A DNA stretch of 47,959 bases. Origin: Candidatus Chisholmbacteria bacterium RIFCSPLOWO2_01_FULL_49_14 (GTDB taxonomy: Bacteria > Patescibacteriota > Microgenomatia > UBA1400 > Chisholmbacteraceae). This document shows, one piece after another, positions 34,352 to 42,471 of this stretch. The position numbers were made by a program, and so were the translations under genes. Location: the NCBI GenBank assembly GCA_001816915.1, contig MHCL01000007.1, positions 35,746-83,704 on the forward strand. The letters are read 5' to 3'. Each line of letters begins with the position of its first letter. The stretch's first letter is position 1. A model generated the notes under the pieces. The model saw only the letters and a program-made list of their open reading frames with translations. It did no database searches and was not told where the DNA came from.

Positions 34352-34357
34352 TATAAT
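34352..34357 (+). promoter_or_regulatory. Possible -10 box (TATAAT), leaderless-type spacing before murE
   Basis: A perfect TATAAT ends 6 bases before the ATG at 34364. No -35 box is obvious. It argues for 34364 rather than the upstream frame start 34343 as the real murE start, since 34343 lies before the box. Confidence 0.5.
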
Positions 34358-34363
34358 TTTGTC

Positions 34364-35632
34364 ATGAGCAGTAAAATCTGGTCAGTGGCAAGGAACTCAC
34401 GGCCGTTGCGGGCGGTCTTGTCCATAGTGCCGAAGCGGCACATCAACCGTTTCTATCATCTGCCGAAAGCCGTAGTGGCAAACCTTATCTACGGGTTTCC
34501 TTCAAGAAAATTGACAGTCATCGGCGTGACGGGCACCAAAGGCAAGACCAGCGTCTGCCATATCCTGCATCATATCCTCACGCAGTCCGGAAAGAAGACG
34601 GCGTTGATCTCCACAATCGGAGCCTTCATCGGCGACCGGCAGATCGACACGGGTCTGCATGTCACCAACCCGGATCCGTTTACGCTGCAGAGCCTACTTA
34701 AACGCGCTCTTCTCTCCGGTTGTGGCTATGTCGTCTTGGAAGTGACCAGTCACGGACTGGAACAGTACAGAAACTGGGGAATTGACTTCAGCGTTGCCGT
34801 GTACACGCAAATAAAAAGCGACCATCTCGATTATCACGGAGGAAAAAAACAATATCGGTTGGCAAAAGCGAAACTCCTTGAGCAGGCAAAGGCTGTCGTG
34901 CTCAATCGCAGTGATCCTTCCTTCTCCTATCTCAAGAAGTTGGCCGATCGCAGAGGAATACCGGTGACCTCCTACACGGCTCAGGATGACATTGAATCAC
35001 AGAACAACGAGGCCGCGCTGACGGCGGCAGTGATATTGGGTGTACGCCGGGAAGACGCCCTGCGAGACGTATCCTCAGTACCCGGGGTCCCGGGGAGGAT
35101 GGATGTGGTCATGAGGCATCCGTTTACTCTGGTCATTGATTTTGCGCATACTCCCGACAGTTTTAAGCGGGCACTAAAAAAGTTGAGGACGATGGTCAAA
35201 GGGAGAGCGAGGCTCATTGCGGTATTCGGCTGCGCCGGTGAAAGAGACCCAGACCGGCGGAAAATGGGAGCGGTTGCGGCCAAGCTCTGCGATATCTTTG
35301 TCATCACGGCCGAGGATCCGCGAAGCGAGTCAGTTGCAGGGATCAGTCAAGAAATTGCAGATTGGGCTGTAAAGTCCGGCGCGCTGGAAGTATCGTTGAG
35401 TGCCGTACCGGAGAGAAGAGCCGGTCAAACGATGTTCATAAAGATTCCGGACAGGCAACAAGCCATCGACGACGCCGTGAACCTGGCACGTCAGGGTGAT
35501 GTGGTAGGATTGTTCGGCAAAGGACATGAGAAAAGCATGAATGAGGGGGGAATGGAAGTGCCGTGGTCCGAGCACGACGCGCTGGCTCAAGCACTCACGA
35601 AAAAGCAGGGAGAAAAATGGGCAACGAAGTAA
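34364..35632 (+). CDS. murE: MurE-like Mur ligase (UDP-MurNAc-L-Ala-D-Glu ligase)
   Basis: A 422-residue Mur ligase: GVTGTKGKTS (54-63) as ATP loop, DHLDYHGGKKQYRLAKAKLL (about 155-174), DFAHTPDSF (about 262-270), GCAGERDPDRRKMG (about 289-302) and EDPRSE (317-322). MurE adds the third amino acid to the peptide stem. The residues at 317-320 stand where DAP-using enzymes have DNPR, so the added residue is uncertain. The family is usually about 490 residues; the N-terminal uridine-binding domain is much shorter here, about 50 residues. The start follows a TATAAT box by 6 bases. Confidence 0.85.
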   Translation: MSSKIWSVARNSRPLRAVLSIVPKRHINRFYHLPKAVVANLIYGFPSRKLTVIGVTGTKGKTSVCHILHHILTQSGKKTALISTIGAFIGDRQIDTGLHVTNPDPFTLQSLLKRALLSGCGYVVLEVTSHGLEQYRNWGIDFSVAVYTQIKSDHLDYHGGKKQYRLAKAKLLEQAKAVVLNRSDPSFSYLKKLADRRGIPVTSYTAQDDIESQNNEAALTAAVILGVRREDALRDVSSVPGVPGRMDVVMRHPFTLVIDFAHTPDSFKRALKKLRTMVKGRARLIAVFGCAGERDPDRRKMGAVAAKLCDIFVITAEDPRSESVAGISQEIADWAVKSGALEVSLSAVPERRAGQTMFIKIPDRQQAIDDAVNLARQGDVVGLFGKGHEKSMNEGGMEVPWSEHDALAQALTKKQGEKWATK

Positions 35633-36864
35633 TCGCGGTTGTCCTCGCCGGCGGTGTCGGCAGACGATTTTGGCCGATCAGAGGAGATAAAGCCGACCTT
35701 GAGTTTTTAGGGAAGCCGCTAATCCAATATACGATCGACGCCTTGACTACCGCCGGGTTAAAAACGATTGTCCTGGTTACCAACCCCTCAAATCAACGGC
35801 TGATGGCGTCCTTGAAGTTTAATAAGGCTCAAGTGCAGCAGGTCGTGCAACGACAAGCCAAGGGAATGGGCGATGCGTTGTTGACTGCCGGTCGGCTCAT
35901 TTCCGGCCGCAGCGTACTGGTTGTCAATGCTTCGGACATCTTCACAGCGAATCTGTTTGACTTGGTCTTGGAGAAAGCCGGAAAAACGGGTGCTCAAATC
36001 GTCATTCCCGGGTTGGAACAGAAAGCCTACTTTCCCGGAGGCTATCTCATGCTCCGAAAGGGCATGGTGACCAAGATCGTGGAAAAACCGAGGCCGGAAG
36101 ATCGTCCTTCAAACTATTTGAATTTGGTCGCGCACTATTTTGCGGACTCAACAAAATTAGTCAAGTCGCTCAGGGAGACGAGCGCCATGGCAGACGACCG
36201 CTACGAACAGGCTGTCTCCCGGATGTTACAATCGCAGGCGGCAGTCCTGGTCAAGTATAGGGGTAGGTTCGGATATCTGAAATATCCCTGGGACATCCAG
36301 GCAATGTCTCAATTCTTTTTAACAGGAATTCAACGCTCACATAGAGGATCGGGACAGATTCATAAAACCGCAATCATTGATGGACCGGTGGTGATCGGGA
36401 AAGGCGTTCGGGTTCTTGAGAACGCGGTCATCAAAGGTCCGGCCTATATCGGAGATGGGACGGTAATCGGCACGCAGGCCTTGATTTTGGAATCGATGAT
36501 CGGCAGTTCCTGCGTCGTGGGATACGGATGTGAGGTAGTAAGAAGCTATCTCGGGGAAGGGTGCTGGCTGCATAGAAATTACATCGGGGACTCGGTGCTT
36601 GAGGGGAATAATTATTTCGGCGCCGGAGCCGTAACCGCAAACTTCCGCTTCGACGAAGGCTCGATCAGTACTCCGGTTCGGGATACCCGAATGGACACGG
36701 GTCTTCAGAAGCTGGGAGCCATAGTCGGCAAAGGGGCGAGAATTGGGGTCAATGCCAGTTTGATGCCGGGGGTGAAAATCGGAACAAATGCCGTGGTTGG
36801 GCCGGCGGCGGTTCTCTATTCGGATATCAAAGATGGCGGACGCGTGTTTGTCAAAAGGGAGTAA
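35617..36864 (+). CDS. Archaeal-type bifunctional sugar-1-phosphate nucleotidyltransferase/acyltransferase
   Basis: A 415-residue protein with an N-terminal nucleotidyltransferase fold (VVLAGGVGRRFWPI, about 7-20) and a C-terminal left-handed beta helix (from about 245). The tail has TANFRFDEGS (about 344-353), DTGLQKLGAIVG (about 365-376) and NASLMPGVKIG (about 385-395); this set matches archaeal GlmU-like enzymes such as Sulfolobus ST0452 rather than bacterial GlmU. The nucleotidyltransferase motif lacks the usual PK pair (GDKADLEFLGKP here), so that half may be weak, while the acyltransferase half could make GlcNAc-1-phosphate. It overlaps murE by 16 bases, and a GGGAG site supports the start. 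Confidence 0.75.
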   Translation: MGNEVIAVVLAGGVGRRFWPIRGDKADLEFLGKPLIQYTIDALTTAGLKTIVLVTNPSNQRLMASLKFNKAQVQQVVQRQAKGMGDALLTAGRLISGRSVLVVNASDIFTANLFDLVLEKAGKTGAQIVIPGLEQKAYFPGGYLMLRKGMVTKIVEKPRPEDRPSNYLNLVAHYFADSTKLVKSLRETSAMADDRYEQAVSRMLQSQAAVLVKYRGRFGYLKYPWDIQAMSQFFLTGIQRSHRGSGQIHKTAIIDGPVVIGKGVRVLENAVIKGPAYIGDGTVIGTQALILESMIGSSCVVGYGCEVVRSYLGEGCWLHRNYIGDSVLEGNNYFGAGAVTANFRFDEGSISTPVRDTRMDTGLQKLGAIVGKGARIGVNASLMPGVKIGTNAVVGPAAVLYSDIKDGGRVFVKRE

Positions 36865-36873
36865 GGGTATGAA

Positions 36874-37641
36874 ATGGAGGATGAAGCAGTGATGGTGAGA
36901 AACATGGGCGCGGTGGTGCTGGCAGCCGGTAAAGGAACCAGAATCGGGATGAAGCGAAGCAACAAAGTCCTGCTTCCGCTTGCCGGAAAACCGATGATCA
37001 TGCGCAGCCTCTCGGTCATCAGACGTTGCGGGATCGCTCCCATCCTCATCGTGGTGGGTTTTCAGCAAGAGGCGGTTAAAAAACGGCTCGGACCCGAATA
37101 CGTGTATGTTGATCAGGGAGAGTTGTTGGGAACCGGACACGCGGTCGCACAAGCGGTAACACATCTTGATCTCGAAATACGGGATATTCTCGTCGTCAAC
37201 GGCGACGACTCCGCATTTTACGATCCCACCCTCTTACAGACGCTCATCGAGCGTCATCGCAGTCGGGGAGCCAGCCTGAGTCTGCTGTCCGTACACAAAA
37301 ATCATCCTTCGGGGTTTGGCAGAATCATTCGGGATGATTCCGGAGAGGTTTCGGCGATTCGGGAAGAGACGGACGCGAGTCAGGAAGAAAAAGCCATCAA
37401 TGAAGTCAATACGGGAACCTATTGTTTTTCCGTTGGCTTCCTTCGCGAATTTCTGCCAAAGTTACGGATGAACGCGCGAAAGGGAGAATATTATCTTACG
37501 GATCTGGTTGAACTGGCGTATGAGAGCAATCAGAAGGTCGAAACGGTTCCGGTAGCTCAAGAAGGGTCCTTCATCGGCATCAACACCAGAGAAGATCTCG
37601 CCTATGCCAATATACAGATGAAAAAACGCCGGAGACGATGA
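36874..37641 (+). CDS. glmU: UDP-N-acetylglucosamine pyrophosphorylase domain, stand-alone (GlmU N-domain)
   Basis: A 255-residue nucleotidyltransferase with VVLAAGKGTRIGMKRSNKVL (14-33), GTGHAVAQA (about 87-95), VNGDD (about 107-111), EVNTGTYCF (about 179-187) and the closing GINTREDLAYAN. These are the GlmU N-terminal motifs. Bacterial GlmU is about 450 residues with a beta-helix acetyltransferase half; that half is absent and seems to be provided by the preceding gene. It should convert GlcNAc-1-phosphate and UTP to UDP-GlcNAc, the substrate of MurA and MurG. The exact ATG (36874, 36892 or 36904) is open. Confidence 0.82.
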   Translation: MEDEAVMVRNMGAVVLAAGKGTRIGMKRSNKVLLPLAGKPMIMRSLSVIRRCGIAPILIVVGFQQEAVKKRLGPEYVYVDQGELLGTGHAVAQAVTHLDLEIRDILVVNGDDSAFYDPTLLQTLIERHRSRGASLSLLSVHKNHPSGFGRIIRDDSGEVSAIREETDASQEEKAINEVNTGTYCFSVGFLREFLPKLRMNARKGEYYLTDLVELAYESNQKVETVPVAQEGSFIGINTREDLAYANIQMKKRRRR

Positions 37642-38354
37642 AAGACATCTTGATGGCTGAATCAATTGGGAGCCTCTATTCCGAAAAAAAAGACGGAAAC
37701 GTGGATACCCGATTTTCATCCCAGCAGGATGTGGAAGGGAACCTCTTGGCAATCTGCAGGGCAAGGAATCTTGATCCCCAGGCTCTGGTCCAGGCGCAAC
37801 AGATTCACGCAACCTCCGTCAAGAAAGTGGGTGCCGCCGACCGGGAAAAAACCATTTCCGGGGCGGATTCCCTGATTACCGACGATCCCGGAGTCTGCCT
37901 CATGCTCAGGGTGGCGGACTGCATCCCGATCTATCTTTTTGATCCGCTCAATCGTGCCATCGGAATCGCGCATAGCGGTTGGCGCGGTTCGATCGGTAAA
38001 ATTATCTTGGTGACGATCATGAACATGAATGAGCAATTCGGTAGCAATCCAAATGATCTTATTATCGCCTTGGGCCCTTCCCTGCTTGACTGCTGTCATA
38101 TCATGCGGGAGGAACCCCTGCAGGCAAAATTGCCGGAGTGGGGGCAATTCATCAGGAAACAGGACAACGGATACTGTGTGGATGTGCCGGGATTTGTGAA
38201 AAAGACGGCAGCGCAGGCGGGGGTGAAGGAAGAGAACGTTTTCCTCTCAACAGTCTGCACGGCAATGCAGGACTCGCTCTTCTCCCACGCAAGATCAACT
38301 GAAACGGGCGAACCGAGCGGTCGCTTCGCAGCACTCATCTATTTCAAACATTGA
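37638..38354 (+). CDS. yfiH: YfiH/LACC1-family purine nucleoside phosphorylase-like protein
   Basis: A 238-residue protein of the YfiH family with the three metal ligands His57 (AQQIH), Cys95 (VADCIP) and His112 (AHSGWRG), in the typical spacing. LACC1 and several bacterial members are purine nucleoside phosphorylases/adenosine deaminases; YfiH has also been linked to fidelity of peptidoglycan precursor synthesis at the MurC step. Its place directly in front of murC fits that second role. It overlaps glmU by 4 bases and ends 1 base before murC. Confidence 0.9.
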   Translation: MKDILMAESIGSLYSEKKDGNVDTRFSSQQDVEGNLLAICRARNLDPQALVQAQQIHATSVKKVGAADREKTISGADSLITDDPGVCLMLRVADCIPIYLFDPLNRAIGIAHSGWRGSIGKIILVTIMNMNEQFGSNPNDLIIALGPSLLDCCHIMREEPLQAKLPEWGQFIRKQDNGYCVDVPGFVKKTAAQAGVKEENVFLSTVCTAMQDSLFSHARSTETGEPSGRFAALIYFKH

Positions 38355-38355
38355 C

Positions 38356-39765
38356 ATGATTTTGAACCATCTTAAACATCTCCATTTTTCCGGTATCAAA
38401 GGCGTCGGCATGACCGCCTTGGCGCTCTACGCGCAGGACAGAGGCTGTCTGGTCACCGGCAGCGACGTTCCCGAAGCATTCGTGTCCCAGGAAATTCTTG
38501 TCAAACGCAAGATTCCCCTATCTTTGGGATTCGATGCTTCACAAGTTGCGGAAAAAACCCAAGCCTTGATCTATTCCGGAGCGTTCCCGGAAAATCCGCA
38601 AATAGACAAGGCCAGAAGCCTAAATATACCGGCGCTCAGCTACGGCCAAGCACTCGGAGATTTGACGCAGGATAAACGGGTCGTGGCGACCAGCGGAGTG
38701 GGAGGCAAATCGACAACCGCGGCGATGATAGCCGCAATTCTTGAGGAAGCAAAGCTCCATCCGAGTTTCGTCGTCGGGGTGGGAAATATTCCCGACTTGG
38801 GCGTACCCGGAAAATACTCTGCGCAGGGCAAGATCGCGGTGGTTGAGGCTGATGAGTATGCGGCGGATCCCCAACACGATGCAACAGCGAAATTTCTCTA
38901 TTTGAACCCGGAACTCATCGTCATCACCAACATCGAGTATGACCATCCCGATGTCTACGCCAATCTTGATGAAACCCTGATCGCGTATGAGAAATTTGTC
39001 CAGAAGCTCACGGACAACGGTATCCTGCTCGTCAACCTTGACAACCCCAATATACAAACGCTTTTGACCCGCGTATCTCAGTCTCTGCGTGACAGAGTGG
39101 TAAGCTACGGATTCTCCCCTCAAGCCCAATGGCAAATCGGCCAATTCAGACAGCTTCAGGGAAAGACGCAATTTGAAATCAGCATCAAGGGTGTTCGCCT
39201 GGGAATGGAGTTGTCGCTTCCGGGAAGATTTAACGCCTTAAATGCCACAGCCAGCATTGCGGCAGCAACCCACCTGGGTGTTTCCCAATCGCGCTCGATT
39301 GATGCCCTCAAGAAATTTTCCGGCACTCAACGAAGATTTCAGCGCCTGGGAAGTGTAAACGGCGTAGAAGTTTGGGATGATTATGCCCACCACCCGAGCC
39401 AAATTCTCTCGACCCTCACGGCGGCCAAATCCTGGTTCGGGAATAAAAGATTCATCGCAGTTTTCCAGCCGCATACCTACTCACGCACCAAAGCCCTGTT
39501 CTCTGATTTTGCCAAAGCCTTGAGCCTGGCTGAGCAAACGGTCATTACGGACATTTACGCCTCCGCCAGAGAAAAACGGGATGATTCAATCTCCGGGGAA
39601 TTGCTGGCACGTGAGACGAAACAGTACAATCGAAACACCGCCTTCGTAACCAGGAGGGCTTTGCTATCATATTTAAAGGACAGCACAAAACCAGGTGATG
39701 TGGTCATGAGCCTGGGTGCTGGGGATATTTATCAAGCAATGAACGATTTTGTGAGTCAAAAATGA
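38356..39765 (+). CDS. murC: UDP-N-acetylmuramate-alanine ligase (MurC) with Mpl-like motifs
   Basis: A 469-residue Mur ligase. N-terminal HFSGIKGVGMTALA (10-23) is the UDP-binding MurC/Mpl motif; the ATP loop is SGVGGKSTT (113-121) instead of the usual GTHGKTTT; EADEY (164-168) and NIEYDHPDVY (192-201) resemble Mpl more than typical MurC (EADESD). WDDYAHHPSQI and FQPHTYSRTKAL are the normal late motifs. The expected reaction is addition of L-Ala to UDP-MurNAc. The murC place in the cluster and the lack of another candidate favour MurC over the recycling enzyme Mpl. Confidence 0.85.
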   Translation: MILNHLKHLHFSGIKGVGMTALALYAQDRGCLVTGSDVPEAFVSQEILVKRKIPLSLGFDASQVAEKTQALIYSGAFPENPQIDKARSLNIPALSYGQALGDLTQDKRVVATSGVGGKSTTAAMIAAILEEAKLHPSFVVGVGNIPDLGVPGKYSAQGKIAVVEADEYAADPQHDATAKFLYLNPELIVITNIEYDHPDVYANLDETLIAYEKFVQKLTDNGILLVNLDNPNIQTLLTRVSQSLRDRVVSYGFSPQAQWQIGQFRQLQGKTQFEISIKGVRLGMELSLPGRFNALNATASIAAATHLGVSQSRSIDALKKFSGTQRRFQRLGSVNGVEVWDDYAHHPSQILSTLTAAKSWFGNKRFIAVFQPHTYSRTKALFSDFAKALSLAEQTVITDIYASAREKRDDSISGELLARETKQYNRNTAFVTRRALLSYLKDSTKPGDVVMSLGAGDIYQAMNDFVSQK

Positions 39766-40745
39766 ATCCGAGCTTTGCCAAGTTTGTGCGTTTGTTGGGA
39801 AAAACACGTGTAGCGCTCAATGCCCCGTTGGCACCGCTCACCTACATGAAGGTCGGCGGTCCGGCCGACCTCTTGTATATGGCGTACAGCGCGCAGGAGC
39901 TGACAGAGGCTGTACGAGCGGCGATTCGCTTCAAGATTCCCTATCATATTCTCGGAGGGGGGTCCAATGTGATCGTTGGGGATAAGGGCATACGGGGGCT
40001 GGTCATCAAGAATCGCGCCGATCACGTCGTGATCAAACACTTCAAGGGAAAAGGAAAGGGTACAAGCATGGCCATTGAGGAAGCCAGGGTCGTTGCGGAG
40101 AGCGGGGTCATCACCAACTTGCTGGTGCGCAAAACCATCGACGAGGGGCTCGCGGGTTTGGAATACTTCCTGGGAGTTCCGGGGACCATCGGCGGGGCGG
40201 TGTTTAATAATTCTCATTTTCAAACTGAATTGATCGGCAACGCAGTGGAAACGGTAAATGTCCTCACCGGAAAAGGCGATGCACGAACCTACACCAACCG
40301 CCAGATGCGTTTTGCCTATGACTCGTCAGCGCTGCAAAAAACCAGAGAGGTAATCACGAGCATCACCTTTCTCCTGAAAGGCGGGATTGCCAAAGAACTC
40401 TGGAAAAAAGCCGAAGAATATGCCAAGTACCGGGCACAAACCCAACCGCTGCAATTTCCCAGTTCCGGCTGCATGTTCAAAAATGTTGATTCGCGTCGGG
40501 GGACCTACGGACAGAGCAAAAAAGGTTTAACTTCGGCAGGTTACCTCATTGAACAAGCCGGCCTTAAAGGAACGAAGATTGGCAACGCGATGGTCAGCGA
40601 GAAACACGCGAGTTTTATCATCAACACGGGCGGGGCTTCTGCTCAAGACGTCCTGAAGCTTGCGAATCTGGTACGACGCAGGGTTAAAGAGAAATTCGGC
40701 GTTCGCTTGGAAATGGAAGTATTCAAAGTCGGAGAATTTTATTGA
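39762..40745 (+). CDS. murB: UDP-N-acetylenolpyruvoylglucosamine reductase MurB
   Basis: A 327-residue FAD enzyme that reduces enolpyruvyl-UDP-GlcNAc to UDP-MurNAc with NADPH. Motifs: TYMKVGGPADLL (27-38), GGGSNVIVGDKGIRGLVIKN (65-84), FLGVPGTIGGAVFNN (136-150), FAYDSSAL (184-191), SSGCMFKN (234-241) and the C-terminal LEMEV with the catalytic Glu. The proton donor, Ser229 in E. coli (GSFFKN), is replaced by Cys237. It is a type without the E. coli insertion loop. It overlaps murC by 4 bases and ends 1 base before murA. Confidence 0.93.
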   Translation: MNPSFAKFVRLLGKTRVALNAPLAPLTYMKVGGPADLLYMAYSAQELTEAVRAAIRFKIPYHILGGGSNVIVGDKGIRGLVIKNRADHVVIKHFKGKGKGTSMAIEEARVVAESGVITNLLVRKTIDEGLAGLEYFLGVPGTIGGAVFNNSHFQTELIGNAVETVNVLTGKGDARTYTNRQMRFAYDSSALQKTREVITSITFLLKGGIAKELWKKAEEYAKYRAQTQPLQFPSSGCMFKNVDSRRGTYGQSKKGLTSAGYLIEQAGLKGTKIGNAMVSEKHASFIINTGGASAQDVLKLANLVRRRVKEKFGVRLEMEVFKVGEFY

Positions 40746-40746
40746 T

Positions 40747-42063
40747 ATGGCGGAATTCATTATTCATGGAGGAAAAAAGCTACACGGTTCGGTAAGGCTG
40801 GGAGGCGCCAAAAACGCGAGCTTCAAATTGATGATCGCCGCGCTTCTGGCTCCCGGCGAAACACACCTCCTAAACATCCCGCGCATCGACGACGTGGAAA
40901 TCACGCGATCGATTATTCAACATCTGGGCGGCAGTGTTCGGGCGGCCGGCGAACGCTTGTTCTGTTTGGACCCAAGAGGTTTAAAGACCTCCGAGATACC
41001 CTTGAGTTTCGGGACCCGCTCCCGTGCCTCATCAATGTTCATTCCTCCACTGCTGGCCCGCTTTCAAAAAGCCACGGTTCCTTTACCCGGTGGGGACAAA
41101 ATCGGGGAACGGCCGCTCAACCGCCTCTTTGAAGGATTGAAGTTGATGGGAGCCCGTGTCGTCCAGCATAAAGATCAAGTCACTGTCTCGGCGAAGAAGC
41201 TTCATGGCGCCCGCATCTCATTTGAAAAAAATACGCACACCGGTACCGAAACGTTGATTTTGGCCGCTGTGCTGGCTGCCGGTGAAACGATCATCGACAA
41301 TGCGGCGGAAGAACCCGAGGTCGATGATTTGATCGCCATGCTGGTGGGCATGGGAGCCAGGATCAAACGGACGTTGAAAAGAAGGATCACCATTGAGGGA
41401 GTGCGACGGCTTGACCCGACCATCTACAGCGTCATGCCGGACCGCAACGAAGCGGTATCCTATGCAATTGCCGCGGTTGCCACGGGCGGAGATATCATTG
41501 TCGAGAATGCCAGTCACAAGCATTTGGGGGCTTTTCTTGATAAATTAAGCGAAGCGGGTGGCGGCTTCGAAACGGGAAGTTTCGGAATCCGGTTTTTTTC
41601 CAAAGGCCAGCTTCGGGGAGTGAAGGTCACAACCCAACCGTATCCCGGATTTATGACTGACTGGCAGCCGTTATGGGCGGTGCTCATGACCCAAGCGCAG
41701 GGCCAATCTATTATCCATGAATCGGTCCACAACAATCGCTTCCAATATATCGATGATCTGGTGCGCATGGGCGCCGATATGACGCTCTATACACCAAAGG
41801 TTGCGGATCCGAAAACCTTTTATAATTTTAACCTTACGGATGACCACCGGCAGTATAAACACGGGGCAAAAATTCTGGGGCCGACACCCCTGAAAGGAAT
41901 AGACATTGCCATTCACGACCTGCGGGCAGGGGCGACGCTGGTGCTGGCAGCCCTCATCGCCCAGGGAAGCAGTAGGCTCAGGGGAATCGATCAGATTGAC
42001 CGCGGCTATGAAAATCTTGACGGCCGGCTGATCGACTTGGGCGCAAATATCAAGAGAGTTTAA
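40747..42063 (+). CDS. murA: UDP-N-acetylglucosamine 1-carboxyvinyltransferase MurA, with Asp in place of the catalytic Cys
   Basis: A 438-residue EPSP-synthase-fold enzyme that transfers enolpyruvate from PEP to UDP-GlcNAc. GGAKNASFKL (19-28) holds Lys22 and Asn23; RSRASSMFIPPLLARF (91-106) follows; the active loop reads PGGDKIGERPLN (114-125), so Asp117 stands where E. coli has Cys115. An Asp there is known from naturally fosfomycin-resistant species (Mycobacterium, Chlamydia) and keeps the enzyme active. Later motifs (DRNEAVSYA, YPGFMTDWQ, HDLRAGATLVLAAL) are normal. I chose ATG 40747; an upstream frame from 40660 lies in murB. Confidence 0.94.
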   Translation: MAEFIIHGGKKLHGSVRLGGAKNASFKLMIAALLAPGETHLLNIPRIDDVEITRSIIQHLGGSVRAAGERLFCLDPRGLKTSEIPLSFGTRSRASSMFIPPLLARFQKATVPLPGGDKIGERPLNRLFEGLKLMGARVVQHKDQVTVSAKKLHGARISFEKNTHTGTETLILAAVLAAGETIIDNAAEEPEVDDLIAMLVGMGARIKRTLKRRITIEGVRRLDPTIYSVMPDRNEAVSYAIAAVATGGDIIVENASHKHLGAFLDKLSEAGGGFETGSFGIRFFSKGQLRGVKVTTQPYPGFMTDWQPLWAVLMTQAQGQSIIHESVHNNRFQYIDDLVRMGADMTLYTPKVADPKTFYNFNLTDDHRQYKHGAKILGPTPLKGIDIAIHDLRAGATLVLAALIAQGSSRLRGIDQIDRGYENLDGRLIDLGANIKRV

Positions 42064-42087
42064 AAATTCTCAAATCCTCTTATTTGC

Positions 42088-42093
42088 TATACT
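42088..42093 (+). promoter_or_regulatory. Possible -10 box (TATACT) before the DgkA-type kinase
   Basis: TATACT ends 9 bases before the ATG at 42103, in the 39-base gap behind murA. An ATG at 42098 runs into a stop after two codons and is not used. No -35 or Shine-Dalgarno sequence is evident. Confidence 0.35.
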
Positions 42094-42102
42094 TTACATG
42101 AG

Positions 42103-42456
42103 ATGAACAGACACGTGCACTCGTTTCAGCTGGCATTTTCGGGAATGCGGTATGCGCTTACCACCCAGCTTAATTTTGTTGTGCATGCGGTCTTTGCCTG
42201 TCTGGCACTCGGCCTCGGACTCACACTCCATATTTCCTCTCTTGAATGGGTGGCGGTTGTGCTCGCCATTGTTCTCGTCTTTGTCGCCGAAATGATCAAT
42301 ACTTCGATCGAATTGATGACCGACCTCATCACCACCGAACATCGACAACATGCCAAAATAGCCAAAGACGTTTCCGCGGGCATGGTATTGGTGACGGCAA
42401 TCGGGGCAGTCGTGATCGCGGCGCTTATTTTTCTCCCCAAAATCATTGTTCGATAA
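42103..42456 (+). CDS. dgkA: DgkA-type undecaprenol/diacylglycerol kinase
   Basis: A 117-residue integral membrane kinase with three helices (about 27-44, 48-68 and 92-114). The signature EMINTSIE (63-70) carries the catalytic Glu63, Asn66 and Glu70. In Gram-positive bacteria this family phosphorylates undecaprenol, regenerating the lipid carrier used by MraY and by the glycan initiating enzyme. Its place between murA and mraY suits that role better than diacylglycerol recycling. Array D starts 15 bases behind its stop. Confidence 0.9.
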   Translation: MNRHVHSFQLAFSGMRYALTTQLNFVVHAVFACLALGLGLTLHISSLEWVAVVLAIVLVFVAEMINTSIELMTDLITTEHRQHAKIAKDVSAGMVLVTAIGAVVIAALIFLPKIIVR

Positions 42457-42471
42457 ACAACAAGGGTACGC

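Noticed and set aside
34343-34363. murE start at 34343
   Set aside because: It lies upstream of a TATAAT box and adds residues with no family match; 34364 fits the leaderless spacing.
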